Below the pieces are notes generated by a model, which searched no databases, was not told the origin of the DNA, and worked only from the letters and a program-made list of their open reading frames with translations. Below, piece after piece: positions 45,187 through 56,363 of a DNA stretch of 64,000 nucleotides (the first letter of the stretch is position 1; each line of letters begins with the position of its first letter). Both the position numbers and the translations under genes were made by a program. The stretch comes from Dipteris shenzhenensis (Eukaryota; Polypodiophyta; Polypodiopsida; Gleicheniales). The stretch is taken from the NCBI GenBank assembly GCA_047967505.1, contig CM106539.1; one strand, given 5' to 3'.

Positions 45187-46490
45187 GATTGGATTTTGAA
45201 TTCTGGTGTTTCATTCCATGTTACTCCCCATAGGGAATGGTTCTCCACTTATGACAGTGGAAAGACAGGTTGTGTGCATCTTGGAAATGACTATGCATGT
45301 GACATAGTGGGAGCAGGTGACATAAAGTTTTCTTTTGCAAATGGGTCTACATTTGTTTTGAAACATGTGAGACATGTGCCTAAGCTGACCAAGAGTCTTA
45401 TTTCAGTGGGTCAGCTAGATGATGCTGGTTTTCACACCACTTTTGGCTTTCAGAGTTGGAAAATTCAGAAGGGCTCTATGCTTTTGGCCAAGGGTGCCAA
45501 GTGTGGGACTTTGTATCCCTTACATGTATCAGGGGTATTTGATCATGTTGTTGCAATAACCGAGCAGCCAAGCACTTCTTTGTGGCATTGCAGGTTGGGG
45601 CACATGAGCCAGAATCGAATGAAACTCTTATGCCATTTGGGTTATGTACCGCATTTAAGTTTCTTTGATTTTGAATTTTGTGAGCATTGTCTCTATGGGA
45701 AGCAGACTAAATCAGCCCATAAAGAAGGGGAAAGAAAGAGTTTGAAAAGCTTGATTTTGTGCATTCAGACGTATGTGGTCCCATGCCTACATGGTCATTA
45801 GGCAAGGCTGAATACTATGTGACATTCATTGATGATGCAACTAGGAAAGTGTGGGCTTATGCTATAGCTCAGAAGAGTGGTGTGTTCCAGGTATTTCAGA
45901 AATGGCTGGCCTTGGTTGAGAATCAGTCAGGTAGAATGCTTAAATGCCTATGGATTAACAATGGTGGAGAGTATCTCTCTCATGACTTTCAGCATTTCTA
46001 TGATACACGTGGGATTAAGAGGGAGCTCACATCCCCTCATACTCCAGAGCAAAATCCAGTTGCAGAAAAGATGAACCGTACCATTCAAGAAAGGTTGCAA
46101 TGCATGCTTTCCAATGCAATTAGTCTTTCTAGTGGTTTTTGGGCTGAGGCAATGAAAACTGCAGTGCATGTGATCAATAGATCACCTAGTAAGAGTTTGG
46201 ATGGTGGTATTCTTGAAGAGGCATGGAGTGGCAAGAAGCCCTCTTACTCTCATTTGCGTATATTTGGGTGTGAGGCATATGCACATGTGCCAAAAGAGCT
46301 TCGAAAGAAGCTAGATCCTAAGTTTAGAAAATGCATCTTTCTGGGTTATGGTGAAAGTGGAGAGATGGGCTATCGTCTCTGGGATCCAGAAGCAAAGAAG
46401 ATCATACGCAGCCATGATGTGGTCTTCAATGAGAAGAAGATGCATAAGGCACCCATGAGGGATGTGGAAATGAGGAGAATCACTTTCTAG
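45187..46490 (+). pseudogene. pol: Protease and integrase of element B
   Basis: Protease reads WILNSGVSFHVT: the active-site Asp is Asn. The zinc site is HCRLGHMSQNR ... CEHC. After a frame change near 45750 the integrase reads MHSDVCGPMPTWSL (first Asp present), CLWINNGGEYLSHDF (second Asp is Asn; A and H have D) and NPVAEKMNRTIQ (Glu present). TAG 46488-46490 replaces a CAG found in A. Two catalytic Asp losses are both G-to-A changes. Confidence 0.9.
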
Positions 46491-48223
46491 GATGTGAATC
46501 CACCTGCATATGTTGATAGACAACAAGCTGTCCATGCACCAAATGTGCAAGAAATGGTACCACCAAGTACTCTCATAGGTATACAATCAAGGGTAGATGA
46601 TGGATCATCTATTGGTGGAAATGATGAGCCAAATGTGGCTGATATGCAGGTGGGAAAGCAAGCTGAAATGCCCTTGAGAAGATCATCTAGAGTATCTAGA
46701 CTGCCTGATAGGTTTGTTACAGGGGTAGACTATGTGATGCATACTGATTGCAGGGAGCCTTCTTGCTACAGAGAGGCTATGATGCGTGAGGATCAACGCA
46801 AGTGAAAGTATGCTATGCAATCAGAGATGAGTTCAGTTATGAAGAAAAAAACTTGAGACTTGGTTTCTTTGCCACATGGAAAGAAAGCATTGCCATGTAA
46901 ATGGGTCTACAAAATGAAGGTCACAGGCGATAATGTGCCTAGATACAAGGCCCGTTTGGTTGCTAAAGGGTTCAAGCAAGAGAAGGGTGTGGAGTTTGAT
47001 GAGATATTCTCTCCGGTTGTGAAGATGACCACACTTAGATGCATGCTTGGACTAGTGGCAGTAGAGGATATGGAGCTTATGCAGATGGATGTCAAGACAG
47101 CTTTCTTGCATGGGGATTTGCATGAGGAAATTTACATGGTGCAGCCGGAAGGCTTTGAAGAAAAGGGCAAAGAGCATTTAGTTTGCAAGTTGAAGAAGAG
47201 TCTCTTTGGTCTTAAGCAAGCACCTAGAGAATGGTATCAGAAATTTGATGCTTTCATTCGGTCCCAGGGTTTTAGAAGGAGTGAAATTGATCACTGCCTC
47301 TACACTAAAAGGGCTAAGGATAGTAGCCTGATAATCCTGGCACTATATGTGGATGATATGCTATTGGCTAGCAATGCGCATCACGTGTGATCGGAGTAGG
47401 AAACTCCTTTGGCTTTCACAAAAAGAGTATGTTACAAAAGTATTGCAGCGTTTCAATATGGAGGGGGGGAAGGCAGCGAGTACTCCATTTCCTCCATATG
47501 TGATACTGAGTCACACAGATAGTCCTAAATCAGAAGAGGAGAGGGCCATGATGGCCAAGGTTCCTTATGCATCAGCGGTTGTGGGAGTCTTATGTATGCT
47601 ATGATAGATATTAGACCAGACATTGCATTTGCAGTGGGAGTTGTTAGCCGGTATATGGCTAATCCAGGAAAGAGGCATTGGGAGGCAGTTAAGTGCATCA
47701 TGAGGTACATGAAGGGTACCAAGGAGATGTGCATCTGCTTTGGTAAAGGAGACATGCGTGTACTTGGGTACACAGATTCAGACTATGCAGGGCATGTGGA
47801 TAGTAGGAGCTCCACTTCTGGTTATGTGTTCACCTTTGCAGGTGGTGCACTGTCGTGGATGTCTCGCACACAGAAGTATGTTGCTTTGTCTACCACAGAG
47901 GCTGAGTATGTGTTGTTGTAGCCACAGAGGGTTGCAAGGAGGCTATATGGCTTGATCGGCTAGTGGGAGATTTGGGGATTCATACAGGTGTACCGACATT
48001 GCATAGTGATTCCATGAGTGCTATTCAGCTAGCACAGAATCTGGTCTTTCATGCAAAGACCAAACACATTGAGGTCAGGTACCATTTCATCAGGGAGGTA
48101 CTTGAGGACAAGCGCATAGAGCTTGTCAAGATTCATACAGATGATAACCCTGTAGATATGCTGACAAAGAGTCTACCTAGTCAACGGTTTGAGTATTGTC
48201 ATGTATTGATGGGCATTGGATAG
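46491..48223 (+). pseudogene. pol: Reverse transcriptase and RNase H of element B
   Basis: Same frame as integrase. TGA codons near 46803 and 46855 stand where Trp is expected. RT from 46860 has KWVYKMKVTGDN, MQMDVKTAFLHGDLHEEIYM, LFGLKQAPREWYQKF and ALYVDDMLLAS. Right after this, ~90 bp present in A are missing. RNase H contains YTDSDYAGHVDSRSSTSGYV, ALSTTEAEYV, KTKHIEVRYHFIREVLEDKR and HTDDNPVDMLTKSLPSQRFE, ending at TAG 48221-48223, 43 bp before the polypurine tract. Confidence 0.9.
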
Positions 48224-48276
48224 TATGCTCACTGGTTGTTCTCCCTTAAAGGCACATTGTCCTTTAAGTGGGAGGT

Positions 48277-48447
48277 TGTGGGGGTTAAAGGTCATTGTGC
48301 CTTTACCCCGGTTATGTACAATACTCAAACACATATATAAATGAATGAAAAAGAAGATTAGGGTGGTTCTGCACCCACCAAAACTTGTGTGGCTCTCTGT
48401 TTCTCTCTCTCCCTCTTTCGTTCTTGCTTTCGTTGACAGCACTCTCA
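48277..48447 (+). repeat. 3' LTR of element B
   Basis: Preceded by the polypurine tract aagtgggaggt (48266-48276), which primes plus-strand DNA synthesis. Ends GACAGCACTCTCA. Confidence 0.95.
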
Positions 48448-48639
48448 CTGTTTGCATTTTGGCCTCTCTGCCATCCACCACAACCTCTTTGGCTCGCCCT
48501 ACCTCTAGATTTACCACGTCCTCCTCCATAGGACTGGTTTTCTTGAGTTTGTTGCATATTTTGATTTCAACCATGCCCTTCAGATTGGCCTGCTCTACCT
48601 CTGCCTCTACCTCTTCTAGCATTTGAGTAGAAGACAGTT

Positions 48640-49260
48640 TCTTTTGAAGTTCCTCCTGAAAAAGATGCACCACCATTTCTCTACTCTTCAGAAATTAGAA
48701 GAGCAACAACTCCTCAAAATCAGGAAATTTTTCACGGACGGAAATGGATGTTTGGAACTGTGCATAATCCTTTCCTAGACCATTCAAGGTCACAGAAACT
48801 AAATCATCATCTTTCACTGGCGACCCAATGGAAGCAAGTGCATCTACAATTTTCTTCACCTTCATGTGGTAGTCATTGATGCTCATATTTTCTCTCTGCA
48901 CATTGTGCAACTCCTGCTTGAGCTGCATTTTCCTGGCTTGCGTATTTGTGCTGTACATTTTTGCCAAAGTATCCCATGCCTCCTTTGGCATACTTGCATC
49001 TTGAATATGCACAATCATAGAATTTGAAATACTGATAGACAGCCAATACATAACTTTTCTGGCTCTCTCATGCAATCCTTTAAATGCCTGCATTTCCTAT
49101 TGATTGGGAACATTAGGAAGACTAGTTCTTCTTCATTTCCTGTAATGAACTCCCAATAGCCTTTTCCTATAAGGAAATTCGTCATTCTAAACTTCCATGC
49201 TTGGAAGTTGTTCTTGTCAAGCTTTTCAGTGACAATCTGTGAAAGAGAATCAGAGGCCAT
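48640..49260 (-). pseudogene. gag: gag N-terminal part of element C
   Basis: Starts MASDSLSQIVTEKLDKNNFQ with WKFRMTNFLIGKGYWEFITG. A frame change near 49110 leads to MQAFKGLHERARKVMYWLSI and QELHNVQRENMSINDYHMKV, then LNGLGKDYAQFQTSISVREK. The coding sequence is interrupted by element B at 48447, just upstream of the zinc knuckle. Confidence 0.85.
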
Positions 49261-49802
49261 TACAGAACATTGCAAAATATTCTGTCACTACAAAAAACAG
49301 CTTCTACTTGACAAGGGCAAATTTGCAAAATTGACGAAAGTGGTATTTGACCACACAGTCACTTTCTAGTCACGATTTTGCATGAACAGGCAATAAGGAT
49401 GATTTTGTAACTCCCAATATCTCTGTGCATATGCATACAATGCAATTTCTATGGTAACTTTTCACCAATCTATAGAGCAATAGTCGCACAGCAAAAACAG
49501 GGCCTTTTTCTCAGTGCTTGTGGAGAACTTTTGCCTCCAAAACGGGCCCCAAAATGGCCTCGAACCAAAAAATAAAGTTACCAAAGGGCTTGGCCCTCCC
49601 CCACATCATATACTACCCTCTCGCCACACCACGAAGGACATCTCAATCTGAGACAATGCACTCTTGCACTTTCTGGCTATGCTACCAATAGAGATTTGCT
49701 CCCAAACTCGAAAAAGGAAAGCAACACTGGTCCTCTTACCAGGACACTGCGAACTTGGTTTGCTTTCTTGAGCTCCTTACCACGAACCAGGCTCTGATAC
49801 CA

Positions 49803-50154
49803 TGTGAAGATAGTGGGAGAGAAGGAATGAGTCTCACTTGTGGCTTTCTCACATACACAATGGGGGAATACATGCAAAGGTGGAGGTTGAAAACAGTTTT
49901 CCTCTTCTTAGTTGTGAAAGCCAAAAGAACTCTAGTACAAAGAAATAGAAGAACCCTATATGTGGGTCTCAAACCAAACTCAGCTAACTAAGGTGGCATA
50001 CTAACTGAGCCACAAACTAGAGTACATAAGGATAGCTGTCATCTAGCTATTATTCATGGGTGGTGTACCAACCGCATCTGCAACTAACAAGTCGGTGACA
50101 TTTATGCACAACGGTCATCCTGGCATATCATGAGTGGAGCTCGATATCTCAACA
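49803..50154 (-). repeat. 5' LTR of element C
   Basis: On the minus strand it begins TGTTGAGATATCGAGCTCC at 50154 and ends TCTTCACA at 49803 (352 bp). It is very similar to D's 328-bp LTRs, with an extra ~24-bp insertion. The adjacent gctctgatacca (49791-49802) is the primer-binding site in reverse. Confidence 0.92.
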
Positions 50155-50830
50155 ATGATAGATCGGCAGCTCATTGGATCTCTTATATATATGACCATCA
50201 CACGGCTAGATATCTATTATGCAGTATGCTCACTTGCACAGTTTATGTCAAATCCAAAACAGTCTCACTGGAATACAGCCAAAAGAGTCTTGAGATACAT
50301 CAGAGATACAAGACAGTTTGGGATAGAATACAGAGGAAGTCATCCAAGGTTGCATGGAAACTATGATAGTGACTATGCTGGAGATCATGAGACTAGGAGA
50401 TTGACACATGGATATGCTTTTTTCCTTGGTCAAGGTGCTATATCATGGTTGTCAAACAAACAACCAACTATTTCTAAATGTCTTCAAGTGAAGCAGTGGC
50501 ACTCACTACAGGTGCATGTGAGGCTATATGGCTTAGAAGACTATTGTTAGAAATAGATTACTTTGATGAATCAAAGCCAACAACAATATACTATGATAAT
50601 CAATTGGCTCAAGTAGTATATCACTCCAAGACAAAGCACATTGATGTTAGAGAGCAGTTCATAAGAGAAAGAGTGTTACTTGGTGACATCACACTGGAGC
50701 ATTGTGATAGCAAAGAAAATGTTGCAGACATCTTTACCAAACCACTAGGGAAATCGCTTTTTGAGAAGCATCAACAAGCTCTTGGTTTGACTCAGAGGAA
50801 GGAAATTCCCATTAAAGGAGTGTGATGGAA
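50155..50830 (+). pseudogene. pol: RNase H of element E (displaced 3' coding part)
   Basis: Begins MIDRQLIGSLIYMTITRLDI directly after C's LTR end. Continues SHWNTAKRVLRYIRDTRQFG, YDSDYAGDHETRRLTHGYAF and LSNKQPTIS. A frame change near 50475 leads to ACEAIWLRRLLLEIDYFDES, then YHSKTKHIDVREQFIRERVL and NVADIFTKPL, to a stop at 50823-50825. The open frame that seems to start ~20 bp earlier uses codons from C's LTR and is chimeric. Domain and orientation fit the piece missing from 40427. Confidence 0.85.
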
Positions 50831-50835
50831 TGTAA

Positions 50836-51163
50836 TGTTGATATATCGAGCTCCACTCGTGATATGCCAGGGTGACCATTGTTTATTTATGTCACCGACT
50901 TGTTAGCTGGAGATGCAATTGGTACACCGCCCACAAATAATAGCTGGATGATAGCTATCCTTATCTACTCTAGTTTGTGGCTCAATTAGTAAGCCACCTT
51001 AGTTAGTTGAGTTTGGTTTGAGACCCACATATAGAGTTCTTTTGGCTTTCACAACTAAGAAGAGGAAAACTGTTTTCAGCCTCCACCTTTGTGTGTATTC
51101 CCCCATTGTGTATATGAGAAAGCTGCAAGTGAGACTCCTTCCCTCTCTCCCACTATCTTCACA
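50836..51163 (+). repeat. 5' LTR of element D
   Basis: TGTTGATATATCGAGCTCC ... CTATCTTCACA. The primer-binding site follows with no gap. Confidence 0.95.
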
Positions 51164-51706
51164 TGGTATCAGAGCCTTATTCATGGTAAGGAGCTCAAGA
51201 AAGCAAACCAAGTTCGCGGTGTCCTGGTAAGAGGACCAGTGTTGCTTTCCTATTTTGAGTTTGGGAGCAAATCTCTGCAGGTAGCACAGCCAGAAGTGCA
51301 AGAGTGCACTGTCTCAGATTGAGATGCCCTTTGTGGTGTGGCGAGAGTGCAGTATATGCTGCGGGCGAGGGCAAAGCCCTTGGTGACTTTGTTTTCCTGA
51401 TTCGAGGCCATTTCGGGGCCCGTTTTGAAGCCGAAAGTTCTTCGCAGGCACTCAGAAAAAGGCCCTGTTTTGGCTGTGCGACCACTGTTCAGCTAGTCGG
51501 TGAAAAGTTGCTGCAAAAATTGCATCGTATGCCTGTGTGCATAGATATTGGGAGTTGCAGAATCATGCTTGTTGCCTGTTGATGCAAAATCGTCACTAGG
51601 AAGTGACTGTGTGGTGAAATACCACTTTCGTCAGTTTTGCAGATATGCCCATGTGAGGCAAAAGCTGTGTTTTTTGCAGTGAGAGAATAATTTGCAGTGT
51701 TCTGTA

Positions 51707-52727
51707 ATTGCATCTGATTCTCTTTCATAGATTGTCACTCAAAAGCTTGACAAGAAAAACTTCCAGGCATGGAAGTTTAGAATGACGAATTTCCTTATGG
51801 AAAAAGGCTATTGGGAGTTCATTACAAGAAATGAAGAAGAACCTGTTTTTCCTAATGTTCCCAATCAACAGGAAATGCAGGCATTTAAAGGATGGCATGA
51901 GAGAGCCAGGAAAGTTATGTACTGGCTATCTATGAGTATTTCACACTCCATGATTGTGCATATTCAGGATGCAAGTACGCCAAAGGAGGCATGGGATACT
52001 TTGGCAAAAATGTACAGCACAAATACGCAAGCCAGGAAAATGTAGCTCAAACAGGAATTGCACAATGTGCAGAGAGAAAATTTGAACATAAATGACTACC
52101 ACATGAAGGTGAAGAAAATTATAGATGCACTTGCTTCCATTGGGTCGCCAGTGGAAGATGATGATCTAGTTTCTGTGACCTTGAATGGTCTAGGAAAGGA
52201 CTATGCATAGTTCCGGACATCCATTGCTGTCCGTGAAAAATTTCCTGATTTTGAAGAGTTGTTTGCTCTTCTAATTTCTGAAGAGTAGAGAAATGGGGGT
52301 GCATCTTCCTCAGGAGGAACTTCAAAAGAAACTGTCTTCTACTCAAATGCTGGAAGAGGTAGAGGTAGAGGTAGAGGTAGACGAGGCCGATCTACAGGCC
52401 ATGGTAGAAATCAGATTATGCAGCAAACTTAAGAAAACTAGTCCTATGCAGGAGGACGTGGTAACTCTAGAGGCAGGGGGAGCCAAAGAGGCCATGGTGG
52501 ATGGCAGAGAGGCCAAAATGCAAACAACAATGTTGAATGCTACTATTATGGTAAAATGGGTCATATGGCTAAGGACTACTACAAAAAGTAGAATGACATT
52601 ATGAATGGAAAATTGCAGCAAGGCAATTATGCATCTTCTAGTATGCAGGGTGATGACAGAAATGAGCATCTATTTATGGTGCAACATATGACCAATTCTG
52701 TGACAAGTGCAGAAGAACGAAATGATG
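51707..52727 (+). pseudogene. gag: gag of element D, start codon lost
   Basis: The expected gag ATG is ATT at 51707-51709 (ATG in C), and the CAG a few codons on is TAG. The body reads KLDKKNFQAWKFRMTNFLME and ARKVMYWLSMSISHSMIV. TAG codons near 52043 and 52208 replace CAG of C. The zinc knuckle reads CYYYGKMGHMAKDYY (52538-52582): two of three Cys are Tyr. TAG 52589-52591 follows, shared with C. Confidence 0.9.
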
Positions 52728-53950
52728 TGTGGTATGTTGACTCAGGTGCGTCAAACCACATGACAGGTCATGCAGAATATGGATGTAGGATGCAAGGAAA
52801 ATGGAAAAGCTAGGATTTGTAGAGACTGGTGATGATACTACACATCCTATTGTGCAGATTGGTAACATTCCTTTGTCTATGCAGGATGGGAAAAAGAAAT
52901 CCTTGTCCGATGTATTTCATGTTCCGAACATCACCAAGAACCTGGTTTTTGTTGGTCAAATGGTTGAGCAGGGCTTGTAGGTCAAATTTAATTCTCATGG
53001 ATGCTTTGTTGAGGATATGAAAAATAACGCTCGCTTGATAGCAAAAGGAAAGAAGAAGGGCAGGATGTTTATGTTGGATGCAGACATGCCTGAATTGAGT
53101 GCAGCAATGTTTGCACATGGGACCGGTGTAGTTGCAGATATTGATATCTGAAACAAATGCATTGGTCATGTTAATATACAGCGACTTAAATCAATGCAAG
53201 CCCAAAATATTGTTACAGGGATTGCCTAAATTCAAGGTTGTAGAAATGCACAAGGTTTGTGAAGCTTGTCAATTTGGGAAACAGGCAAGGAAACCTTTTC
53301 CTAGGCATGTTCAAGAGAGTAAAAAGCCATTGGAATTAATCCATTCTGATGTGTGGACTACTAAAGCTGCATCTATTGGAGGCTGTCACTATTTTGTCAC
53401 ATTTATTGATGACTTCAGTTGAAAACTTTGGGTGTATTTTATGAAAAAGAAAAGTGAAGTGTTTGGGCACTTCAAAGCTTTTAAAGCTATGGTTGAAAAA
53501 GAAGCAGGCCTGCAGATAAAATGCCTAAGGTCAGAGGAGGGGGGGAGTACCTCTCAAATGAGTTTGCAAGGTTCTTGCAGGAGCATGGTATAAAGCAGCA
53601 ATATTAATGCAGTCATACCCCACAGCAAAATGGAATTGCAGAAAGGAAAAACAGGCATATTGGAGAGGTATCTCGGGCCATGCTAAATGAAAAAGATCTA
53701 TCAGATCTTTATTGGGATGAAGCAGTTGCTACAGCAGTATATATAATGAACAGGACTCCCACTGCAGCAATACATGGCATGATGCCAGAGGAGAGGTATA
53801 TTGGTAGGAAACCAGACATTTCTCATTTGAAAATTTTTGGTTGCATTGCCTATGTCCATGTGCCAGATGAGTTGAGGTCCAAGTTGGATCCAAAAGCTGA
53901 TAAGTGCATCTTTATTGGTTATTCTCTGCAGTAGAAAGGGTATAGATGCT
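52728..53950 (+). pseudogene. pol: Protease and integrase of element D
   Basis: Protease VWYVDSGASNHMTGH is intact at the motif; a frame change follows. TAG 52978-52980 is shared with C. Integrase: VCEACQFGKQARKPF and ELIHSDVWTTKAASIGG (first Asp). Then CLRSEEGGST replaces the SDGGGEY of C, so the second Asp and the frame are lost. The Glu remains in QQNGIAERKN. The tail, DISHLKIFGCIAYVHVPDEL, ends at a TAG near 53933 where C has CAG. Confidence 0.9.
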
Positions 53951-54146
53951 ATAACCCTTCTACACGTAAGTTCACACTGAGCAGAGATGTTGTTTTTGAT
54001 GAGATGAGTAGCTGGTATAAACCAGTAAATGTAATGATTGATGTAGATGCACAAAATGGTAATGCTGCACAGAATTCACAGCAACAATCACAAAATATTA
54101 GTGGACCTGGAGCAGTGGTTCACATACTTCGCCATGGACAGGCAGA

Positions 54147-55217
54147 TTGAGATCAGGAGAATCTCCTCAAAGCAATGCAGAGAGTGGTATGCAAGTATCA
54201 CAAAAAGGAAAAGAGAAGGTAGATCAGCCCATGTTTGATGTGAATGCAGGTCACTCTTGTGTGGATGGTGAATCCAGTGGCTCAGAACAGAGCATTGATG
54301 ATGATTTGGGTATTCCTTCTATTGTTACACCTGGAGTAAGGAAGACCAGGGATGTTTTGAGAGCACCTAGAAGTGAGCCTATTTTGCGCAGGTCTACTAG
54401 GGTTAGGTATCCTGTGGATAGGCTGAAATATGATGGATTTACAACCATTCACTATGCCTATATGGTCAAAGTGATACAGGAACCAGAACCCACTTCTTTT
54501 GAGCAAGCCATGGGAAATGAAAAATGGGAGAAAGCCATGGATGAAGAAATGGATGCCTTGGATGCAAATGCTACATGGGAATTGGTGCCTTTGCCTAAAG
54601 ACAAGAATGCAATTGGTTGTAAGTGGGTTTATAAGATCAAGCACAATGCAGATGGTTCTGTGAATAGATACAAGGCAAGATTAGTTGTCAAGGGGTATGC
54701 ACAGACATATGGCATTGATTATGAAGAAACTTTCAACCCAGTTGCAAGGATGGCAACCGTAAGAGCAGCCATTGCTATGGCTGCATCAAAGGGATGGTCT
54801 TTACATCAGATGGATGTAAAGAATGCCTTCTTGCATGGTGATTTGCAAGAAGAGGTCTTTATGGAGCAGCCAGCAAGTTACGTTCATGCTATTCATCCTG
54901 AGTTTGTTTGCAGGTTGAAGAAAGCCTTGTATGGCTTGAAGCAAGCACCTAGAGCATGGTCTGACAAGATAGGACAGTATCTTGTCACTATTGGCTTTCA
55001 GATTTCCAAGGCAGATTTCTCACTCTATGTGAGAAAAATGGAGAAAGGGATTATGCTGCTTGTCATTTATGTTGATGATTTGATCATCACAGGTGATAGT
55101 GATGAAGATATCCTTCATGTGAAAATGCTATTGAGGCAGAAATTTGAGATGAAGGATTTGGGAGAGCTGTGTTATTTCTTGGGCATTGAGGTGATTAGAT
55201 CACCAAGTGGGATATAG
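54147..55217 (+). pseudogene. pol: Reverse transcriptase of element D (long intact frame)
   Basis: A 356-codon open frame holds the linker RRSTRVRYPVDRLKYDGF and the whole RT core: IGCKWVYKIKHNADGSVNRY, RLVVKGYAQTYGIDYEETF, LHQMDVKNAFLHGDLQEEVF, LYGLKQAPRAWSDKIGQYL, the active site VIYVDDLIITGDSDED, and MKDLGELCYFLGIEVI. It ends at TAG 55215-55217; more TAGs follow within 30 bp, where Gln is expected. RT motifs are complete, so this is the best-preserved RT in the window, but it is not linked to gag, protease or RNase H in one frame. Confidence 0.92.
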
Positions 55218-56015
55218 ATCTTGTAGAGGTAGTATGGATTGGACATGCTATCCAAATATGGGATGACAGGCTGTAAGCCTATTTCAGTTCCTTTGGAGTA
55301 GAATGTGAGGCTGAGCACAGATGCAGGTGAGCTTTTGGAAGACCCTATTATGTACAGACGCATAGTAGGAAGTTTGATTTATATGACTATTACCAGGCCA
55401 GATTTAAGCTATGCTGTTGGATTGGTAAGTCAGTTTATGCAGGCTACAAGGAAACTGCATTTGGATGCGGCTAGACGCATACTTAGGTATGTGAAGTCCA
55501 CATTGCAGTATGGACTATTTTATGAGGCTGGGGTTCAGATACAGTTGCATGGATACACTGATGCTGATTGGGCTGGTAGCATTTTTGATAGACGATCTAC
55601 CAGTGGATATGTGTTCTCTTTTAGGAGTGCTGCAGTCACTTGGAGCAGTAAGAAACAGCCTACAGTTGCCTTTGTCGAGCACAGAGGCTGAGTACAGGGA
55701 TGCAGCAACAGCTGCATGTGAAGTAGCTTGGTTGCATAAGCTACTTTATGATATGCATCAGTCTACAGATGGGCCAGTTGTCATTTATTATGACAACATG
55801 AGCAGTATACACTTGGCAAAGAACCCAGTCTTTCATGCTAGAACAAAGCACATTGAGGTGCATTATCACTATGTGCGGGAGAAGGTTTTACTAGGTCTTA
55901 TTGATCTAGTTTATGTCAGCACAGAGGATCAGGTAGCTGACATATTCACGAAAGCATTGGGCGTAGAGAAGCTGCACAAGTTTAGAGACCTGCTTGGTGT
56001 GCAGGAATTGGGATT
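55218..56015 (+). pseudogene. pol: RNase H of element D
   Basis: YGLDMLSKYGMTGCKPISVP, then TAG where Gln is expected (PLE*NVRL). Then MYRRIVGSLIYMTITRPDLS and GYTDADWAGSIFDRRSTSGY; a frame change near 55680 (PTVAFVEHRG against STEAEYRDAAT); HARTKHIEVHYHYVREKVLL and DQVADIFTKALGVEKLHKF. Ends before the purine tract. Catalytic Asp/Glu positions are recognisable. Confidence 0.9.
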
Positions 56016-56030
56016 GAGCTCGAGGGGGAG

Positions 56031-56358
56031 TGTTGAGATATCGAGCTCCACTCGTGATATGCCAGGGTGACCGTTGTGTATTTATGTCACCGACTTGTTA
56101 GTTGGAGATGCGGTTGGTACACCACCCACAAATAATAGCTGGATGACAGCTATCCTTATCTACTCTAGTTTGTGGCTCAGTTAGTAAGCCACCTTAGTTA
56201 GTTGAGTTTGGTTTGAGACCCACATATAGAGTTCTTTTGGCTTTCACAACTAAGAAGAGGAAAACTATTTTCAGCCTCCACCTTTGTGTGTATTCCCCCA
56301 TTATGTATGTGAGAAAGCTGCAAGTGAGACTCCTTCCCTCTCTCCCACTATCTTCACA
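56031..56358 (+). repeat. 3' LTR of element D
   Basis: TGTTGAGATATCGAGCTCC ... CTATCTTCACA. Directly after the purine tract and directly before TGTAA. Confidence 0.95.
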
Positions 56359-56363
56359 TGTAA

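Larger units (their letters stand above)
42636..48447 (+). mobile_element. Copia element B, full length with both LTRs, nested in C
   Basis: 5' LTR 42636-42806 and 3' LTR 48277-48447 (171 bp each). Flanks are ctatt (42631-42635) and ctgtt (48448-48452), a 5-bp target-site duplication with one later change. Element D shows the uninterrupted target. The two LTRs differ by 4 bases by eye. It is the best-preserved member of the A/B/H family: integrase to RT is one frame with three stops. A ~90-bp deletion after YVDD and catalytic Asp-to-Asn changes make it inactive. Confidence 0.95.
40428..50154 (-). mobile_element. Copia element C (reverse strand), 3' truncated, carrying B
   Basis: Reading right to left: 5' LTR (49803-50154), primer-binding site, leader, gag, then element B (42636-48447), then the rest of gag, protease, integrase and the start of RT, ending at 40428 in the RT coding sequence YKARLVIKGYAQTYGID. 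It is the same family as D by LTR and protein. Its 3' half and 3' LTR are missing, so the left boundary is a deletion and not an insertion edge. Confidence 0.9.
50836..56358 (+). mobile_element. Copia element D, full length with both LTRs and TSD
   Basis: LTRs 50836-51163 and 56031-56358, both 328 bp, with about 12 differences by eye. Perfect 5-bp target-site duplication TGTAA (50831-50835 and 56359-56363). Primer-binding site tggtatcagagc at 51164-51175; polypurine tract gagggggag at 56022-56030. Same family as C but opposite orientation. It inserted just downstream of the RNase H gene of element E. Confidence 0.97.

Noticed and set aside
50134-50157. ATG start of the RNase H-like open frame at 50134
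   Set aside because: The first ~7 codons come from the reversed LTR of element C, so the frame is chimeric and the true E sequence begins at 50155.
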